Below are positions 1 through 9,009 of a stretch of 64,000 nt of DNA, piece after piece; within the stretch, counting starts at the first letter, position 1, and each line of letters opens with the position of its first letter. Source of the stretch: Sediminibacterium sp. KACHI17 (GTDB lineage Bacteria; Bacteroidota; Bacteroidia; Chitinophagales; Chitinophagaceae). The position numbers and the translations under genes were made by a program. Under the pieces are notes generated by a model. That model saw only the letters and a program-made list of their open reading frames with translations. It was not told where the DNA came from and did not search any database. Location: contig NZ_AP029612.1 of assembly GCF_040362915.1 (NCBI RefSeq), forward strand, positions 1,984,001 to 2,048,000, written 5' to 3'.

Positions 1-241
1 GATCTACACACAACACACCTACTTTCTTTCCTTCATTGACCCATTGATGGATCAATACATCTACCAATGTACTCTTCCCTGCTCCCGGCGGGCCTGTGAT
101 ACCGGTAACAAAAGCATGTCCGGCAGGCAGTTGACCTAAAAACTTTTCATAGCCTTCTACTTCATTTTCTACCAATGAAATACTTCTGGCCAAAGCTTTC
201 AGATCTGAATGTGCTATTTGTCGTAATAATTGATCCCACAT
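1..241 (-). CDS. meaB: MeaB/ArgK-family GTPase, N-terminal part (cut by window edge)
   Basis: The gene runs leftward off the window, and only about 80 N-terminal residues are present. The start is the ATG at 241. Around residues 45-60 it reads GITGPPGAGKSTLVD, a P-loop of the form characteristic of the MeaB/ArgK (LAO/AO transport ATPase) group of G3E GTPases. The preceding helical stretch also fits that group. Members of this family chaperone methylmalonyl-CoA mutase, gating loading of adenosylcobalamin and protecting the mutase from inactivation. No mutase gene lies in the window, so the partner is inferred from the family alone. The gene is divergent from the O-antigen-ligase-like gene with an 84-nt gap that contains a 12-bp AT-rich palindrome at 256-267. 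Confidence 0.85.
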   Translation of the reverse strand, partial: MWDQLLRQIAHSDLKALARSISLVENEVEGYEKFLGQLPAGHAFVTGITGPPGAGKSTLVDVLIHQWVNEGKKVGVLCVD

Positions 242-325
242 ATTGCGATAGGTAGCTTAAATTTAAGTTTACTATTGCAAAAGAAAGTATTTGCCTCCAG
301 AGTATCACTGATTCATTGATATATC

Positions 326-1552
326 ATGAAAAAAGCGTGGCTACCTGTTCTACTGATGATCATCTCCTTAGCAGGTTTACTTTGGAGCCGTGCTCTCTTG
401 TCGTTATCCGCACCCTTATGGGTCATTTGGCTGCTGTCTCATTCAAAAAAAGACATCTTCCACGACAAAAATAAATCCTTACTCATCTGGGGAATATCGC
501 CGGTATTGATCGCCTTATTGGGTTGTTGGCAGAATGGTTTTGCCAAAGAAGATCTTGATCATTTACTCACTTTAAGTACATATATACTTGCTGCCTTAGC
601 AGGTGCGCTTATTTCAGCAAGATATACGCAAAATGTATTGTTGAAATATTGGGTTTGGACAAGTCTGATCGCATTGGGTTATCCGCTATTATGGTATATC
701 ACGCATTATCAGGAAACATTGATCAGGTATGGCTCAGGACAAACAGTACCGGTATGGATGGATGATGATCATGTTCGTTTTGGAATGTTTTTAGCCATCA
801 GTTGTTTGATCAGTTTGGCAGTATTCGTGCGAGAAAAATCAATGCGACTGATCGGTGTCTTTTTACTCTTCGCAATTTTGATACTTGCTATCCGAACAGC
901 ATGGATCATGCTATTGATCATGATCATAGTTGTGTCATTATTGACCCTGCTAAAGGGTACTCCATTTCAAAAAAGAGTATTGATGACCGCGATCTTAGCT
1001 ATGGTTTCATTTACTGCCATCACCTATCTGCTATCACCAGGCATACAACAAAAAATTGCTTACACAGTATACGACTGGCAACAATTTGAAGCTGGTAAAG
1101 CCGATCCAAATTTATCAGATGCCACCAGAAGGGTGATCAATGGCGAATCCTGGAAGCTCATTCAAGCCGGAGAAAATAATATAGGCTGGTCTGCCATCGA
1201 TGATGTAATCAGAAACAGTATTCGCAAGAACTATCCGCAGCAAACATTTGATTTCGGATGGCCTTTTAATCAATGGTTGTTTTGGTATATGGGAAGCGGT
1301 GTTATGGGCTTACTATTATTCAGCGCATGGTTGATATATCCTTTGATTCGGGGTATTCGTAAAAATAATATAGCGCTTAGTGCTGTATCAGCCGCCGTCA
1401 TTGTTTCTTGTTTGATAGAAACCAATCTTGCATATCAATACAGTGTTTGGATACACGCATGGTCAGTGGCTTTATTGTGGAATCTACCTGACTCTTTTCT
1501 CGAGGGAATCACTATTTCAAGATCCGGTAATTACGAAAATCAAAAGGTCTGA
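326..1552 (+). CDS. O-antigen ligase / polymerase-like polytopic membrane protein
   Basis: A 408-residue protein with about ten hydrophobic segments spread along its length. It has one long hydrophilic loop at about residues 240-310, the layout of the WaaL/Wzy-type O-antigen ligase superfamily. These inner-membrane proteins join or polymerise surface polysaccharide on lipid carriers at the periplasmic face. Sequence conservation in this family is low, so the call rests on topology, size and the adjacent convergent glycosyltransferase. Its last 41 nt overlap the 3' end of that gene on the other strand. Whether it is a ligase or a polymerase cannot be decided from sequence. Confidence 0.7.
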   Translation: MKKAWLPVLLMIISLAGLLWSRALLSLSAPLWVIWLLSHSKKDIFHDKNKSLLIWGISPVLIALLGCWQNGFAKEDLDHLLTLSTYILAALAGALISARYTQNVLLKYWVWTSLIALGYPLLWYITHYQETLIRYGSGQTVPVWMDDDHVRFGMFLAISCLISLAVFVREKSMRLIGVFLLFAILILAIRTAWIMLLIMIIVVSLLTLLKGTPFQKRVLMTAILAMVSFTAITYLLSPGIQQKIAYTVYDWQQFEAGKADPNLSDATRRVINGESWKLIQAGENNIGWSAIDDVIRNSIRKNYPQQTFDFGWPFNQWLFWYMGSGVMGLLLFSAWLIYPLIRGIRKNNIALSAVSAAVIVSCLIETNLAYQYSVWIHAWSVALLWNLPDSFLEGITISRSGNYENQKV

Positions 1553-2384
1553 TACCCGTCAGTTTTTCGAAATAGTAAAGGAATTTATCTTTTAAAGAGA
1601 ATTTCTTTTTGCTGATATCGAGTTCTGTTTTCCAGTTTTGTCGGGCGATTCTCTCTCGCATTACCGCAGGATGTGTATCTGTAAATTTTTGCAGTGAATC
1701 AAAATCATCATAGTTCCAGAAGTCTGGAGACTTCATCAATTCTTCAAGCTTTTGATCAGAATGCCAGAGTTTGCTGAAATTTTTCATTTTCTTCATCATC
1801 TGCTCCGGATTTTTCACCCATCCATAATGATACACATATGCATCTACCGGTTTCACCCATAGCTTTCTTTCACCTACTCTAAAACCTTGTGCATCCTTAT
1901 AAGAACTGATCTTCTTATCATTTCGGATAATTCTAACTTCATGATCATACCATTTTCTACTGTCACCTACATAATCATATGTGCCATAAAAGTGGAGATA
2001 CTTGAATACCAATCCTTCTACTCGCTTATCGTCTTTATATTGTAAACAGGCCTTGCGAATACGATCATGGTATTGTTCATGTACTGCCTCATCTCCCTGG
2101 ATATAAAAAGCCCAGTCACTTTCTGGATCAATCAATTGAAAAGCTTTGTTGGTTTCAACAGCAAGTACGGTACCGCCGGTACGCAGGGTTTTATCCCAAA
2201 CCGAGTGATGGATCTTGATCTTGGGATCATTGATAGATTGCATCAAAGCGATCGTATCATCTTCACAATCACCGATCAGAATGATCATTTCATCCACCAC
2301 AGGCAAAATAGAACGGATCGCTTCTACGATCGGATAATCATTCAATACCGCATTTTTGATAATGGTAAACCCTGAGATCTTCAT
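1512..2384 (-). CDS. Family 2 glycosyltransferase
   Basis: A 290-residue soluble glycosyltransferase with a GT-A-like beginning. The N-terminus KISGFTIIKNAV followed by EAIRSILPVVDE is typical of the small lipopolysaccharide-type GT2 enzymes. GDCEDDT at about residues 38-44 stands in for the usual D-x-S-x-D-x-T, and QGDEAVHE near residue 97 is the metal/nucleotide-sugar region. It would transfer a sugar from a nucleotide donor to a surface glycan. The start at 2384 was chosen because homologous sequence begins at MKISGFT. An upstream in-frame ATG at 2450 adds 22 residues that resemble a random hydrophobic stretch. The 3' end overlaps the O-antigen-ligase-like gene tail to tail by 41 nt. Confidence 0.85.
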   Translation of the reverse strand: MKISGFTIIKNAVLNDYPIVEAIRSILPVVDEMIILIGDCEDDTIALMQSINDPKIKIHHSVWDKTLRTGGTVLAVETNKAFQLIDPESDWAFYIQGDEAVHEQYHDRIRKACLQYKDDKRVEGLVFKYLHFYGTYDYVGDSRKWYDHEVRIIRNDKKISSYKDAQGFRVGERKLWVKPVDAYVYHYGWVKNPEQMMKKMKNFSKLWHSDQKLEELMKSPDFWNYDDFDSLQKFTDTHPAVMRERIARQNWKTELDISKKKFSLKDKFLYYFEKLTGIRPFDFRNYRILK

Positions 2385-2517
2385 AGTACAAAGTAAAGAT
2401 GAAATAGGGGATACAAGAAAACAAAACACGAGTGTTTGAGAAAACAACATATTAATCCTTCCACGCTATTTGTCGGATAACACCTATTTCCCTTATTTCG
2501 TATTGTATTGAAAGTAT

Positions 2518-3159
2518 ATGACCAATTTTATTCCCATTTTTCCTTTAGGTGTAGTCGTTTTTCCGGGAGAACAATTGAATCTGCACATTTTTGAACCTCG
2601 ATATAAACAACTGATACAGGATTGTTTTAGTGAAAATCGTTCTTTTGGTATTCCGATCGTACTCAAGAACAATGTATCAGAAATGGGTACACTGGTTACG
2701 ATCACTGAGATCGTTCAGGTGCATGAAGATGGCAAGATGGACATCCGTACGCGTGGTGAAAAAGTATTCCGGATGCTTGAGCTCGTGAAAACCATTCCCG
2801 ATAAGCTTTATAGTGGTGCTATTGTTCATTATCCTACAAATGACGAAAGACAAAACAGTAAGTTAACTGCTCAGGTGATCTCAGGTATCCGAGAATTACA
2901 CAAGTTGATCCAGGTGACCAAGGATTTCAAAAAAACGGATGATGAATTGTGCAGTTATGACCTGGCACATCATGCCGGACTTTCACTCGAAGAAGAATAT
3001 GAATTATTGAGTTTATTACATGAGTCGCAGCGGTTGGAATACCTGAAACAACATTTATCAAAAGTATTGCCAGTTATTGCCGGTATGGAATCATTAAAAG
3101 AGCGTATACAACTCAATGGTCATTTTAGAGAACTGAAAGGCTTTAACTTTGACCTATAA
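2518..3159 (+). CDS. LON substrate-binding-domain protein (no protease domain)
   Basis: A 213-residue protein consisting of the N-terminal substrate-binding domain of Lon proteases. It opens with IPIFPLGVVVFPGEQLNLHI and continues with FEPRYKQLI, the family signature. There is no AAA+ ATPase or serine-lysine protease domain, so it is not Lon itself. Free-standing LON-domain proteins are common in Bacteroidota, and their function is not firmly established. The C-terminal half is helical. It is followed eight nt later by coaX and is probably cotranscribed with it, and it is divergent from the glycosyltransferase. Confidence 0.88.
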   Translation: MTNFIPIFPLGVVVFPGEQLNLHIFEPRYKQLIQDCFSENRSFGIPIVLKNNVSEMGTLVTITEIVQVHEDGKMDIRTRGEKVFRMLELVKTIPDKLYSGAIVHYPTNDERQNSKLTAQVISGIRELHKLIQVTKDFKKTDDELCSYDLAHHAGLSLEEEYELLSLLHESQRLEYLKQHLSKVLPVIAGMESLKERIQLNGHFRELKGFNFDL

Positions 3160-3167
3160 ACCGATCT

Positions 3168-3902
3168 ATGTATACCAGTTTATGTTTCGACTTTGGCAAT
3201 ACCCGTCTTAAGTGTGCTGTATTTGAAGGCAAAGAACTCAAAGAAGTACTTGTTCTGGAGAGTGATGATATTGACATCGTAGATGCTGTGCTGGATCAGT
3301 ATCAACCGAAAAAAGCCATCCTTTCTTCTGTGATCAAGCATAATCCGGTCATAGAAAAGCTTTTAACTGAAAAAACGCGCTTTCATAAACTCGGCCATAC
3401 CAGTAAACTTCCTTTTACTACGCCGGTAGGCAAGCCTGAAACGATTGGAGCCGACAGGTTAGCCATCTGCGCCGCGGCGGTGGACCTGTTTCCAAATCAA
3501 CACAATCTCGCCATTGGCTTAGGTACATGCATTACTTACAATTATATCAATAAAGCGCATGAATTTCTGGGTGGAAGTATTTCTCCGGGCATGACCATGC
3601 GTTTCAGGGCGATGCATGAACAAACTGCTTTATTGCCCATGGTAGAACCGGATCATCACTTCCCTTTGATCGGTTTTGACACCAAAACCAACCTCCAAAG
3701 TGGTGTAATCATGGGAATGGCCAAGGAAATAGATGGAATTATTGATGCTTATGCATTGAAATTCAACAACTTTAACGTGCTATTAACCGGGGGAGATATG
3801 GCTTTTTTTGTCCCACATCTAAAAAACAGGATATTTGCCGACCCTTATCTAATTTTTAAAGGCCTGTATGCGATTTGTGAGCACAACATTATTGAGATCT
3901 AG
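3168..3902 (+). CDS. coaX: Type III pantothenate kinase
   Basis: A 244-residue enzyme for the first step of coenzyme A synthesis, ATP-dependent phosphorylation of pantothenate. Visible CoaX motifs are the phosphate loop DFGNTR at residues 8-13, GADRLA at about residue 91, GLGTCITYN near residue 118 and GGSISPGM near residue 136. Size and motif order are those of the type III family, which is insensitive to CoA feedback. The last 35 nt overlap the start of the next gene in a different frame, which suggests translational coupling in a coaX - outer-membrane-protein - lptC operon. Confidence 0.95.
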   Translation: MYTSLCFDFGNTRLKCAVFEGKELKEVLVLESDDIDIVDAVLDQYQPKKAILSSVIKHNPVIEKLLTEKTRFHKLGHTSKLPFTTPVGKPETIGADRLAICAAAVDLFPNQHNLAIGLGTCITYNYINKAHEFLGGSISPGMTMRFRAMHEQTALLPMVEPDHHFPLIGFDTKTNLQSGVIMGMAKEIDGIIDAYALKFNNFNVLLTGGDMAFFVPHLKNRIFADPYLIFKGLYAICEHNIIEI

Positions 3903-5241
3903 TTTAACCCTTCTGATCACCGGATTTACCCTGCTTCAAACAAGCGCTCAGGAGAATTCACCTTTCACACGTTATGGATTGGGTGAAAGTTTCAACAGCT
4001 TACATGCGATCAATCGGGCCATGGGCGGACTAAGTGCCGCTTATTCTGATGGTATCAATAATAACGTTGGTCAGGCGGTGAATTTTATGAATCCGGCCAC
4101 CTATTCTAATTATTTCATGGTGTCCTATGATCTTGGATTAACGATCGATACCAGAAATCTAAGAAGTGAAAATCCATCCGGTAAATTCAGATCTAATTAT
4201 TTCTACCCTTCATACATAGCTGTAGGTATGCCTTTGAAAAGAACCAAAGGTTTGGGTATGGCGTTTGGTATCAGACCTGTAACTCGTATCAACTATTCTG
4301 TTGTGAACAGAGAAAGAGTGGCCGGTGATAGTTTAGCTACTATCTATGAAGGATCCGGAGGTTTGAATCAGGCTTTTGTAGGGCTCGGTAAAAAATGGAA
4401 AAACTTTAGCGTGGGTTTCAATACCGGATTTAATTTCGGAAGAAGGGAAATATCCACTAAAAAGATTTTCTTAAGTGATACTGCTTTCTTTTTCCAATCG
4501 AATTCTTCTACCATTACAACTTTCAATAAAGTTTTTCTGAATACGGGTTTTCAATATGAATTCCTGTTGAAAAAGCAGATCGATCAGAAATCGGGTGTTA
4601 CAAATAATTATTTCCTAAGATTAGGGGGTACGTACAGCTTGAATCAAAATATGTCGGCCTCACAGGATCAGAAGAGAGAAACGTATACAGAAACCCAAGC
4701 GGGTGATATTACCATTGATACCGTATCTGTTGTGAATGATATCAAAGGTACCGTTGTATTACCTTCTACTTATGCAGCGGGAATTACCATCCACAAAACA
4801 TCAAGCAATAATCGCGGTACTTTTGAAATGTGGTCTGTTGGTGCTGAATACACAACAACACAGTGGAGCAGGTATCGTTTTTATAACCAGCCTGATCGTT
4901 TAGTGAATAGCTGGCAGCTGAAGATCGGTGCTCAGTTGGCTCCCGATCCTTTGAATGGCAGAAACTATTGGAGCAATGTAAACTATCGCGTGGGTGCTTT
5001 CATTGGTAAGGATTACATCGATCCGGATGGCAATGGTCTTAAAACAACCGGTTTCTCATTGGGAGCAGGATTCCCGATCAAGAAGTGGAATAATTATGAT
5101 CGTCAGTTTACGATTCTGAATACTGCTTTACAATTTGGGAAGCGTGGTTCAGGCGTGAACAATATTACTGAGAGTTATGCCCAGTTTACTTTGGGTATCA
5201 GCTTAACGGATATTTGGTTCCAGAAACGCAGGTATGATTAA
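3868..5241 (+). CDS. Putative outer-membrane beta-barrel protein
   Basis: A 457-residue exported protein. The signal peptide ends near TLLQTSAQ, and the mature protein begins ENSPFTRYGLGE. The later NRAMGGLSAAYSDG is part of an N-terminal signature (NSPxxRYGLG...RxMGG) seen in many Bacteroidota outer-membrane proteins. The body is rich in alternating aromatic and polar strands, as expected of a FadL/PorV-like barrel. The specific function is unknown. The ATG at 3868 lies inside coaX, and no other ATG lies before the signal peptide. Its end overlaps lptC by eight nt, so it may serve the cell envelope together with the lipopolysaccharide export system. Confidence 0.75.
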   Translation: MRFVSTTLLRSSLTLLITGFTLLQTSAQENSPFTRYGLGESFNSLHAINRAMGGLSAAYSDGINNNVGQAVNFMNPATYSNYFMVSYDLGLTIDTRNLRSENPSGKFRSNYFYPSYIAVGMPLKRTKGLGMAFGIRPVTRINYSVVNRERVAGDSLATIYEGSGGLNQAFVGLGKKWKNFSVGFNTGFNFGRREISTKKIFLSDTAFFFQSNSSTITTFNKVFLNTGFQYEFLLKKQIDQKSGVTNNYFLRLGGTYSLNQNMSASQDQKRETYTETQAGDITIDTVSVVNDIKGTVVLPSTYAAGITIHKTSSNNRGTFEMWSVGAEYTTTQWSRYRFYNQPDRLVNSWQLKIGAQLAPDPLNGRNYWSNVNYRVGAFIGKDYIDPDGNGLKTTGFSLGAGFPIKKWNNYDRQFTILNTALQFGKRGSGVNNITESYAQFTLGISLTDIWFQKRRYD

Positions 5242-5824
5242 TCATCAGCAACATATTAAACATCTACTCACAGCCTGCTTGTTGGGCTGTGTTTTTTTAT
5301 TGGCCTGTGAAAATGATGTAAATGATGTGAAAGCATTAGGTAAAAAAATTCCAGCGGTTGAGGAAGGAAAGAATATCGAAAGTTTTTTGAGTCAGAACGG
5401 AAGAATTGGTGCGAAATTAACTGCTCCGGTATTGCTTCGCTACCAAGGTGATAGTGCCAGAAAAACAGAATTCCCTAATTCATTGTTTGTTGAATTTTAC
5501 GATGATAGTATGAAGGTGGAAAGCAAGCTATCCGCCAAATACGGGCGTTATTTACAAAATGAAAGCAAAGTATACCTGAGAGATCAGGTCGTGATTTACA
5601 ATATAAAAGGAGATACATTGTATTGCGATGAATTGTATTGGGATCAAAATCTCGCACAGTTTTTTACTGCAACACCGGTTACACTGATACAGAGCTATCC
5701 TTACAAACAAAAAGGGAGATATGCGAATGGGTTTCGCTCCAATCAAGATCTTACAGATATCACCTTCTTCAATATTCAACCCGGCAGTTTTGCCATTGTT
5801 CCTGACAGCACTTTCAATCAATAA
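5234..5824 (+). CDS. lptC: LPS export system lipoprotein LptC
   Basis: A 196-residue lipoprotein with a signal peptide ending LLAC at about residue 25, followed by an acidic linker and the LptC-type beta-jellyroll. Conserved-looking parts include LTAPVLLRY, FVEFYDDS, KYGRYLQNESKVYLRDQVVIYN and ELYWDQ. LptC connects the inner-membrane LptBFG transporter to periplasmic LptA during lipopolysaccharide export. Bacteroidota LptC proteins are usually lipoproteins like this one, rather than carrying the single membrane helix of the E. coli protein. It overlaps the upstream gene by eight nt. Confidence 0.88.
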   Translation: MINHQQHIKHLLTACLLGCVFLLACENDVNDVKALGKKIPAVEEGKNIESFLSQNGRIGAKLTAPVLLRYQGDSARKTEFPNSLFVEFYDDSMKVESKLSAKYGRYLQNESKVYLRDQVVIYNIKGDTLYCDELYWDQNLAQFFTATPVTLIQSYPYKQKGRYANGFRSNQDLTDITFFNIQPGSFAIVPDSTFNQ

Positions 5825-5945
5825 AAAGTTGATTTTTATTTGACGTAGAGGCAACGTTTTACTCTTTGTGTACATCATTAGTTGCGTTCATCATCAATCG
5901 ATGAAGCAATATTTAATTTTGACATTTTGATGTAAATATTCGCCT

Positions 5946-6389
5946 ATGAAACTTCATCCAGTATCCTTTTTATTAGCTTGTATTTTTCTTTTTGCATGCA
6001 GGTCTTACAGACCCGTTACTTATGTCGTTTTCAACAATGAAAGCAAAGAAAAAATAGATTTTAGTATTGTAGCGAATGACAGATCACATAATAAAGTACT
6101 AACGTCTATTAAGCATCAGGCCAAACCTGGATTACAGGAAATCCCTGTTACACAGTTTAAAAGAGGGGAGTATGCACTTCAGATCAATACACATAATGGA
6201 CAACAATCCAAAGTATTACCCATTCGATTAGACAGTGACCGATGGCTGATGGTGACATATATCAATGATGATTCCCTGACCATACAGAAAAAGTATGGTT
6301 TTGTGGATACGGGTATATTGAAAAAAATCGGAGGAAAATATACCGGTATTGATATGTACATCGAGAACAGACGCCCCCCTAACTTATAA
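5946..6389 (+). CDS. Small lipoprotein of unknown function
   Basis: A 147-residue protein with a clear lipoprotein signal: a hydrophobic stretch from residue 6 ending LFAC at residues 15-18. The mature part is a single beta-rich domain, beginning YVVFNNESKEKIDFSIV, with no motif I recognise. It stands alone between lptC and a strong hairpin terminator. The upstream 121 nt contain TTTG near 5837 and TActcTTTG near 5855, which resembles a promoter with one extra base. Confidence 0.65.
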   Translation: MKLHPVSFLLACIFLFACRSYRPVTYVVFNNESKEKIDFSIVANDRSHNKVLTSIKHQAKPGLQEIPVTQFKRGEYALQINTHNGQQSKVLPIRLDSDRWLMVTYINDDSLTIQKKYGFVDTGILKKIGGKYTGIDMYIENRRPPNL

Positions 6390-6410
6390 GGTAGTTGGAT
6401 CATTTGTTTC

Positions 6411-6467
6411 TTGAGCCGCAGATTCCGGATTCTTTATCAAAGAACTTGGATCTGCGGCTCAATCTTT
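6411..6467 (+). terminator. Hairpin terminator after the small lipoprotein gene
   Basis: The left arm TTGAGCCGCAGAT (6411-6423) pairs perfectly with ATCTGCGGCTCAA (6450-6462). The pairing extends inward imperfectly to TTCTTT/AAAGAA, and TCTTTT follows. It lies 22 nt after the stop of the rightward lipoprotein gene. The A+T-rich tail is short, so it could also be another intergenic repeat. Confidence 0.7.
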
Positions 6468-6535
6468 TAACCCCATCAATCAAAATAATTAAATAAATTC
6501 ATACCTCGATTGCTTATCCAACCAACAACTGATTT

Positions 6536-8014
6536 ATGAAAAAAAATTCCAAAAAGAAACAACAAGAAGTTGTTTCACAGGATGATTCCAGAAGAAAGTT
6601 TCTGAAAAACGGTCTTACGGCTTTAGCCGGCTTTTACATTGTTCCGCGCAATGTATTGGGCCGCGGTTTTGTAGCACCGAGTGATAAACTGCAAATTGCC
6701 GGTATTGGTGCAGGTGGTAAAGGTGAAAGTGATATCTATAGTTTCTTCATGAGCGGAAAAGCAGACATTGCTTTTCTCTGTGATGTAGACAGCAGACAAA
6801 CAGCGAAAAGCCGTGAACGTTATCCAAAAGCCAAAGTGTATGAAGACTACCGTGAGATGCTGGATAAGGAACATAAAAATATTGATGCCGTTTCTGTATC
6901 CACACCTGATCATATGCATGCCGTACAAGCAATGGCTGCTATGCAATTAGGGAAACACGTGTATGTTCAAAAACCTTTGACTCACGATATTTATGAGGCA
7001 AGAATGCTTACACAAGCAGCGCATCGTTATAAAGTAGTGACGCAGATGGGAAATCAGGGGGCATCAGGCGATGGCGTGAGACAACTGGTAGACTGGTACA
7101 ATGCCGGATTAATCGGTGATGTACATACGGTTTATTGTTACACTGACAGACCTGTATGGCCGCAAGGCATTCAATGGTCTAAGAATACATTGCCTGTTCC
7201 TAAAGAATTGAATTGGGATCTATGGTTGGGAACAGCGCCTTATAAAGACTATGTAGACAATCTTGTTCCATTCAACTGGCGCGGCTGGTGGGATTATGGT
7301 ACCGGTGCTTTAGGTGATATGGCTTGTCATATTATGGCGCCAGCTTTTGCTGTATTAGGACTTGGTTATCCTGAATCTGCAGAATGTAGTGTTGCCAAAC
7401 GTTATGAAAGAAACTGGAATGCGGTATATGCTCCTGAGTGCGGACCTATCGCTTCACATATCATCTTAAAATTCAAAGGACAGAATGGTAAGCCTGATCT
7501 TACCATGCATTGGATGGATGGTGGTATTCAACCAGAACGTCCTGCAGAATTAGGTCCGAATGAAATGATGGGTGATGGCGGTAACGGAACCATCTTTATA
7601 GGTACCAAAGGAAAGATGATGTGTGGTACTTATGGTGCGATTCCTAATCTGTTGCCTACTAGTTTGACCAAGACCACACAAGTTCCTCAAACCATTGCCA
7701 GGGTTCCGAATGGAGACAATGGGCACTATGCTGCATGGGTAGAAGCAGCTATTGCAGGATATGGTTCTGCTGCTGCTAAAAATCTCAGCTCGAACTTCGA
7801 TGTTGCCGGACCACTCACTGAAAGTGTTCTCATGGGTAACCTGGCGATCCGCAGTTATGATCTTCAAAAGAAAATGGAAAATGGACGTATTACATATCCG
7901 GGTCGTAATATCAGACTTGTATGGGATGGTCCGAACATGAAGATCACCAACTTCGATGAAGCCAATCAGTTTGTGAAGAGACAGTACAGAGAGGGCTGGA
8001 GTTTAGGAGTGTAG
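6536..8014 (+). CDS. Gfo/Idh/MocA-family oxidoreductase, Tat-exported
   Basis: A 492-residue NAD(P)-dependent sugar oxidoreductase. Residues 18-24, SRRKFLK, followed by a hydrophobic stretch form a good twin-arginine signal, so the enzyme probably folds with cofactor before export. The Rossmann motif GIGAGGKG lies near residue 56. The catalytic-lysine motif appears as QKPLTH (usually EKP) near residue 143, and the C-terminal alpha/beta domain has WRGWWDYGTGALGD. Such exported Bacteroidota members oxidise glycosides or sugar derivatives, or act on alpha-N-acetylgalactosaminides (glycosyl hydrolase family 109), so the substrate is open. It is the first gene of the sugar locus and is convergent with the next gene across a long heptad-repeat hairpin. 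Confidence 0.85.
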   Translation: MKKNSKKKQQEVVSQDDSRRKFLKNGLTALAGFYIVPRNVLGRGFVAPSDKLQIAGIGAGGKGESDIYSFFMSGKADIAFLCDVDSRQTAKSRERYPKAKVYEDYREMLDKEHKNIDAVSVSTPDHMHAVQAMAAMQLGKHVYVQKPLTHDIYEARMLTQAAHRYKVVTQMGNQGASGDGVRQLVDWYNAGLIGDVHTVYCYTDRPVWPQGIQWSKNTLPVPKELNWDLWLGTAPYKDYVDNLVPFNWRGWWDYGTGALGDMACHIMAPAFAVLGLGYPESAECSVAKRYERNWNAVYAPECGPIASHIILKFKGQNGKPDLTMHWMDGGIQPERPAELGPNEMMGDGGNGTIFIGTKGKMMCGTYGAIPNLLPTSLTKTTQVPQTIARVPNGDNGHYAAWVEAAIAGYGSAAAKNLSSNFDVAGPLTESVLMGNLAIRSYDLQKKMENGRITYPGRNIRLVWDGPNMKITNFDEANQFVKRQYREGWSLGV

Positions 8015-8017
8015 GAA

Positions 8018-8112
8018 CTGAGAAATAAAGAATAAAAAATAAGGAATGAGAAAGTGGTAGAGTCTTTACTTTCTCATTCCTTATTTTTTATTCTTTATTT
8101 CTTATTTCTCAG
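8018..8112. repeat. Heptad-unit inverted repeat, GAAATAA family
   Basis: The left arm is 8018-8055 and the right arm 8068-8112. They pair along their whole length except that the right arm holds one extra seven-base unit (GAAATAA). The hairpin sits between two converging genes and its right arm overlaps the TGA stop (8109-8111) of the isomerase gene. It may terminate transcription from both sides. The same family occurs at 19002-19090. Confidence 0.85.
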
Positions 8113-8981
8113 ATTTCAAACTTACTCATGTACCCTGCGTTCGCTTTCGCACTATCCATTGGATTGGTACCGGTAAAAGCTTCTTGTTCTACAATGAATG
8201 TTTTCATTCCATATTTTGATCCTTCACTTAAGATCGATTTGAAATCAATGGTTCCTTTACCGATCTGGCAAGATTCATTTCCTTTGGCGGTCTTGGTGAG
8301 GTCTTTTACATGACACAAACGGAAACGATTCGGATATTTTTTGAACCATGCTTTTGGATCTTCTCCCGCAGCTACTACCCAATAAATATCCATTTCAAAG
8401 TCTACCAGATCCTTGTCCGTTCCTTCCATCATAACCACTTGTGGAACTTGTCCATCCAGTACTTTAAAAGAATAATCATGGTTATGATAAGCGAACCGAA
8501 TGCCATTTTTCTTAGCGATCTCACCACATTTATTGAACTCATCATTGAACTTTTTGAAATCATCGATCGATTTCTGTGGACCTTTCCAAGGACAAATGAG
8601 ATAAGACATTCCGATCTCAGCAGCTTCAGCCGCTTTTCGCTCAAAGTCTACGGTATTGTTACAATGTGAGGAAACGATCTTCATACCCAAATCATCCATG
8701 TACTTTTTGAATTCAGTATGTTTCATTCCCCAGAAGAAACCTTTGGGTCCTTCAAAACTTTCGATCTGTTTGTATCCATAAGAAGAAAGTTTAGCAAGGG
8801 TATCTTTTGCATCAGCAAACATGGCTTCTTTTACGGTCCATAATTGAATGCCAAAAGAGCCAATAGGTTTATAAGGAGCAAGTGAACTTAATAAAGAGGA
8901 TGATTTGCCTGCAAATGGCAATGAAGCCGCAAGTGCTGCAAAACCTGTATTCCGAAGAAATTCTCTGCGATTGGTTGACAT
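8109..8981 (-). CDS. Sugar phosphate isomerase/epimerase-like TIM-barrel protein, Tat signal
   Basis: A 290-residue protein of the xylose-isomerase-like TIM-barrel superfamily. The N-terminus has NRREFLRN followed by an alanine-rich hydrophobic stretch, a twin-arginine signal. Candidate metal ligands lie in SHCNN, YHNHDYSF, DFEMDIYW, CHVKDL and IVEQE, in the order expected for AP-endonuclease-2/isomerase barrels. The start at 8981 is preferred because the signal begins there, although the frame is open to 9011. It is the distal gene of a leftward set with the GMC dehydrogenase genes. It probably isomerises or cleaves an oxidised sugar in the periplasm; the substrate is unknown. Confidence 0.85.
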   Translation of the reverse strand: MSTNRREFLRNTGFAALAASLPFAGKSSSLLSSLAPYKPIGSFGIQLWTVKEAMFADAKDTLAKLSSYGYKQIESFEGPKGFFWGMKHTEFKKYMDDLGMKIVSSHCNNTVDFERKAAEAAEIGMSYLICPWKGPQKSIDDFKKFNDEFNKCGEIAKKNGIRFAYHNHDYSFKVLDGQVPQVVMMEGTDKDLVDFEMDIYWVVAAGEDPKAWFKKYPNRFRLCHVKDLTKTAKGNESCQIGKGTIDFKSILSEGSKYGMKTFIVEQEAFTGTNPMDSAKANAGYMSKFEI

Positions 8982-9009
8982 GGTGATAAGTTTAAGGTGA
9001 TGGAAAAAC

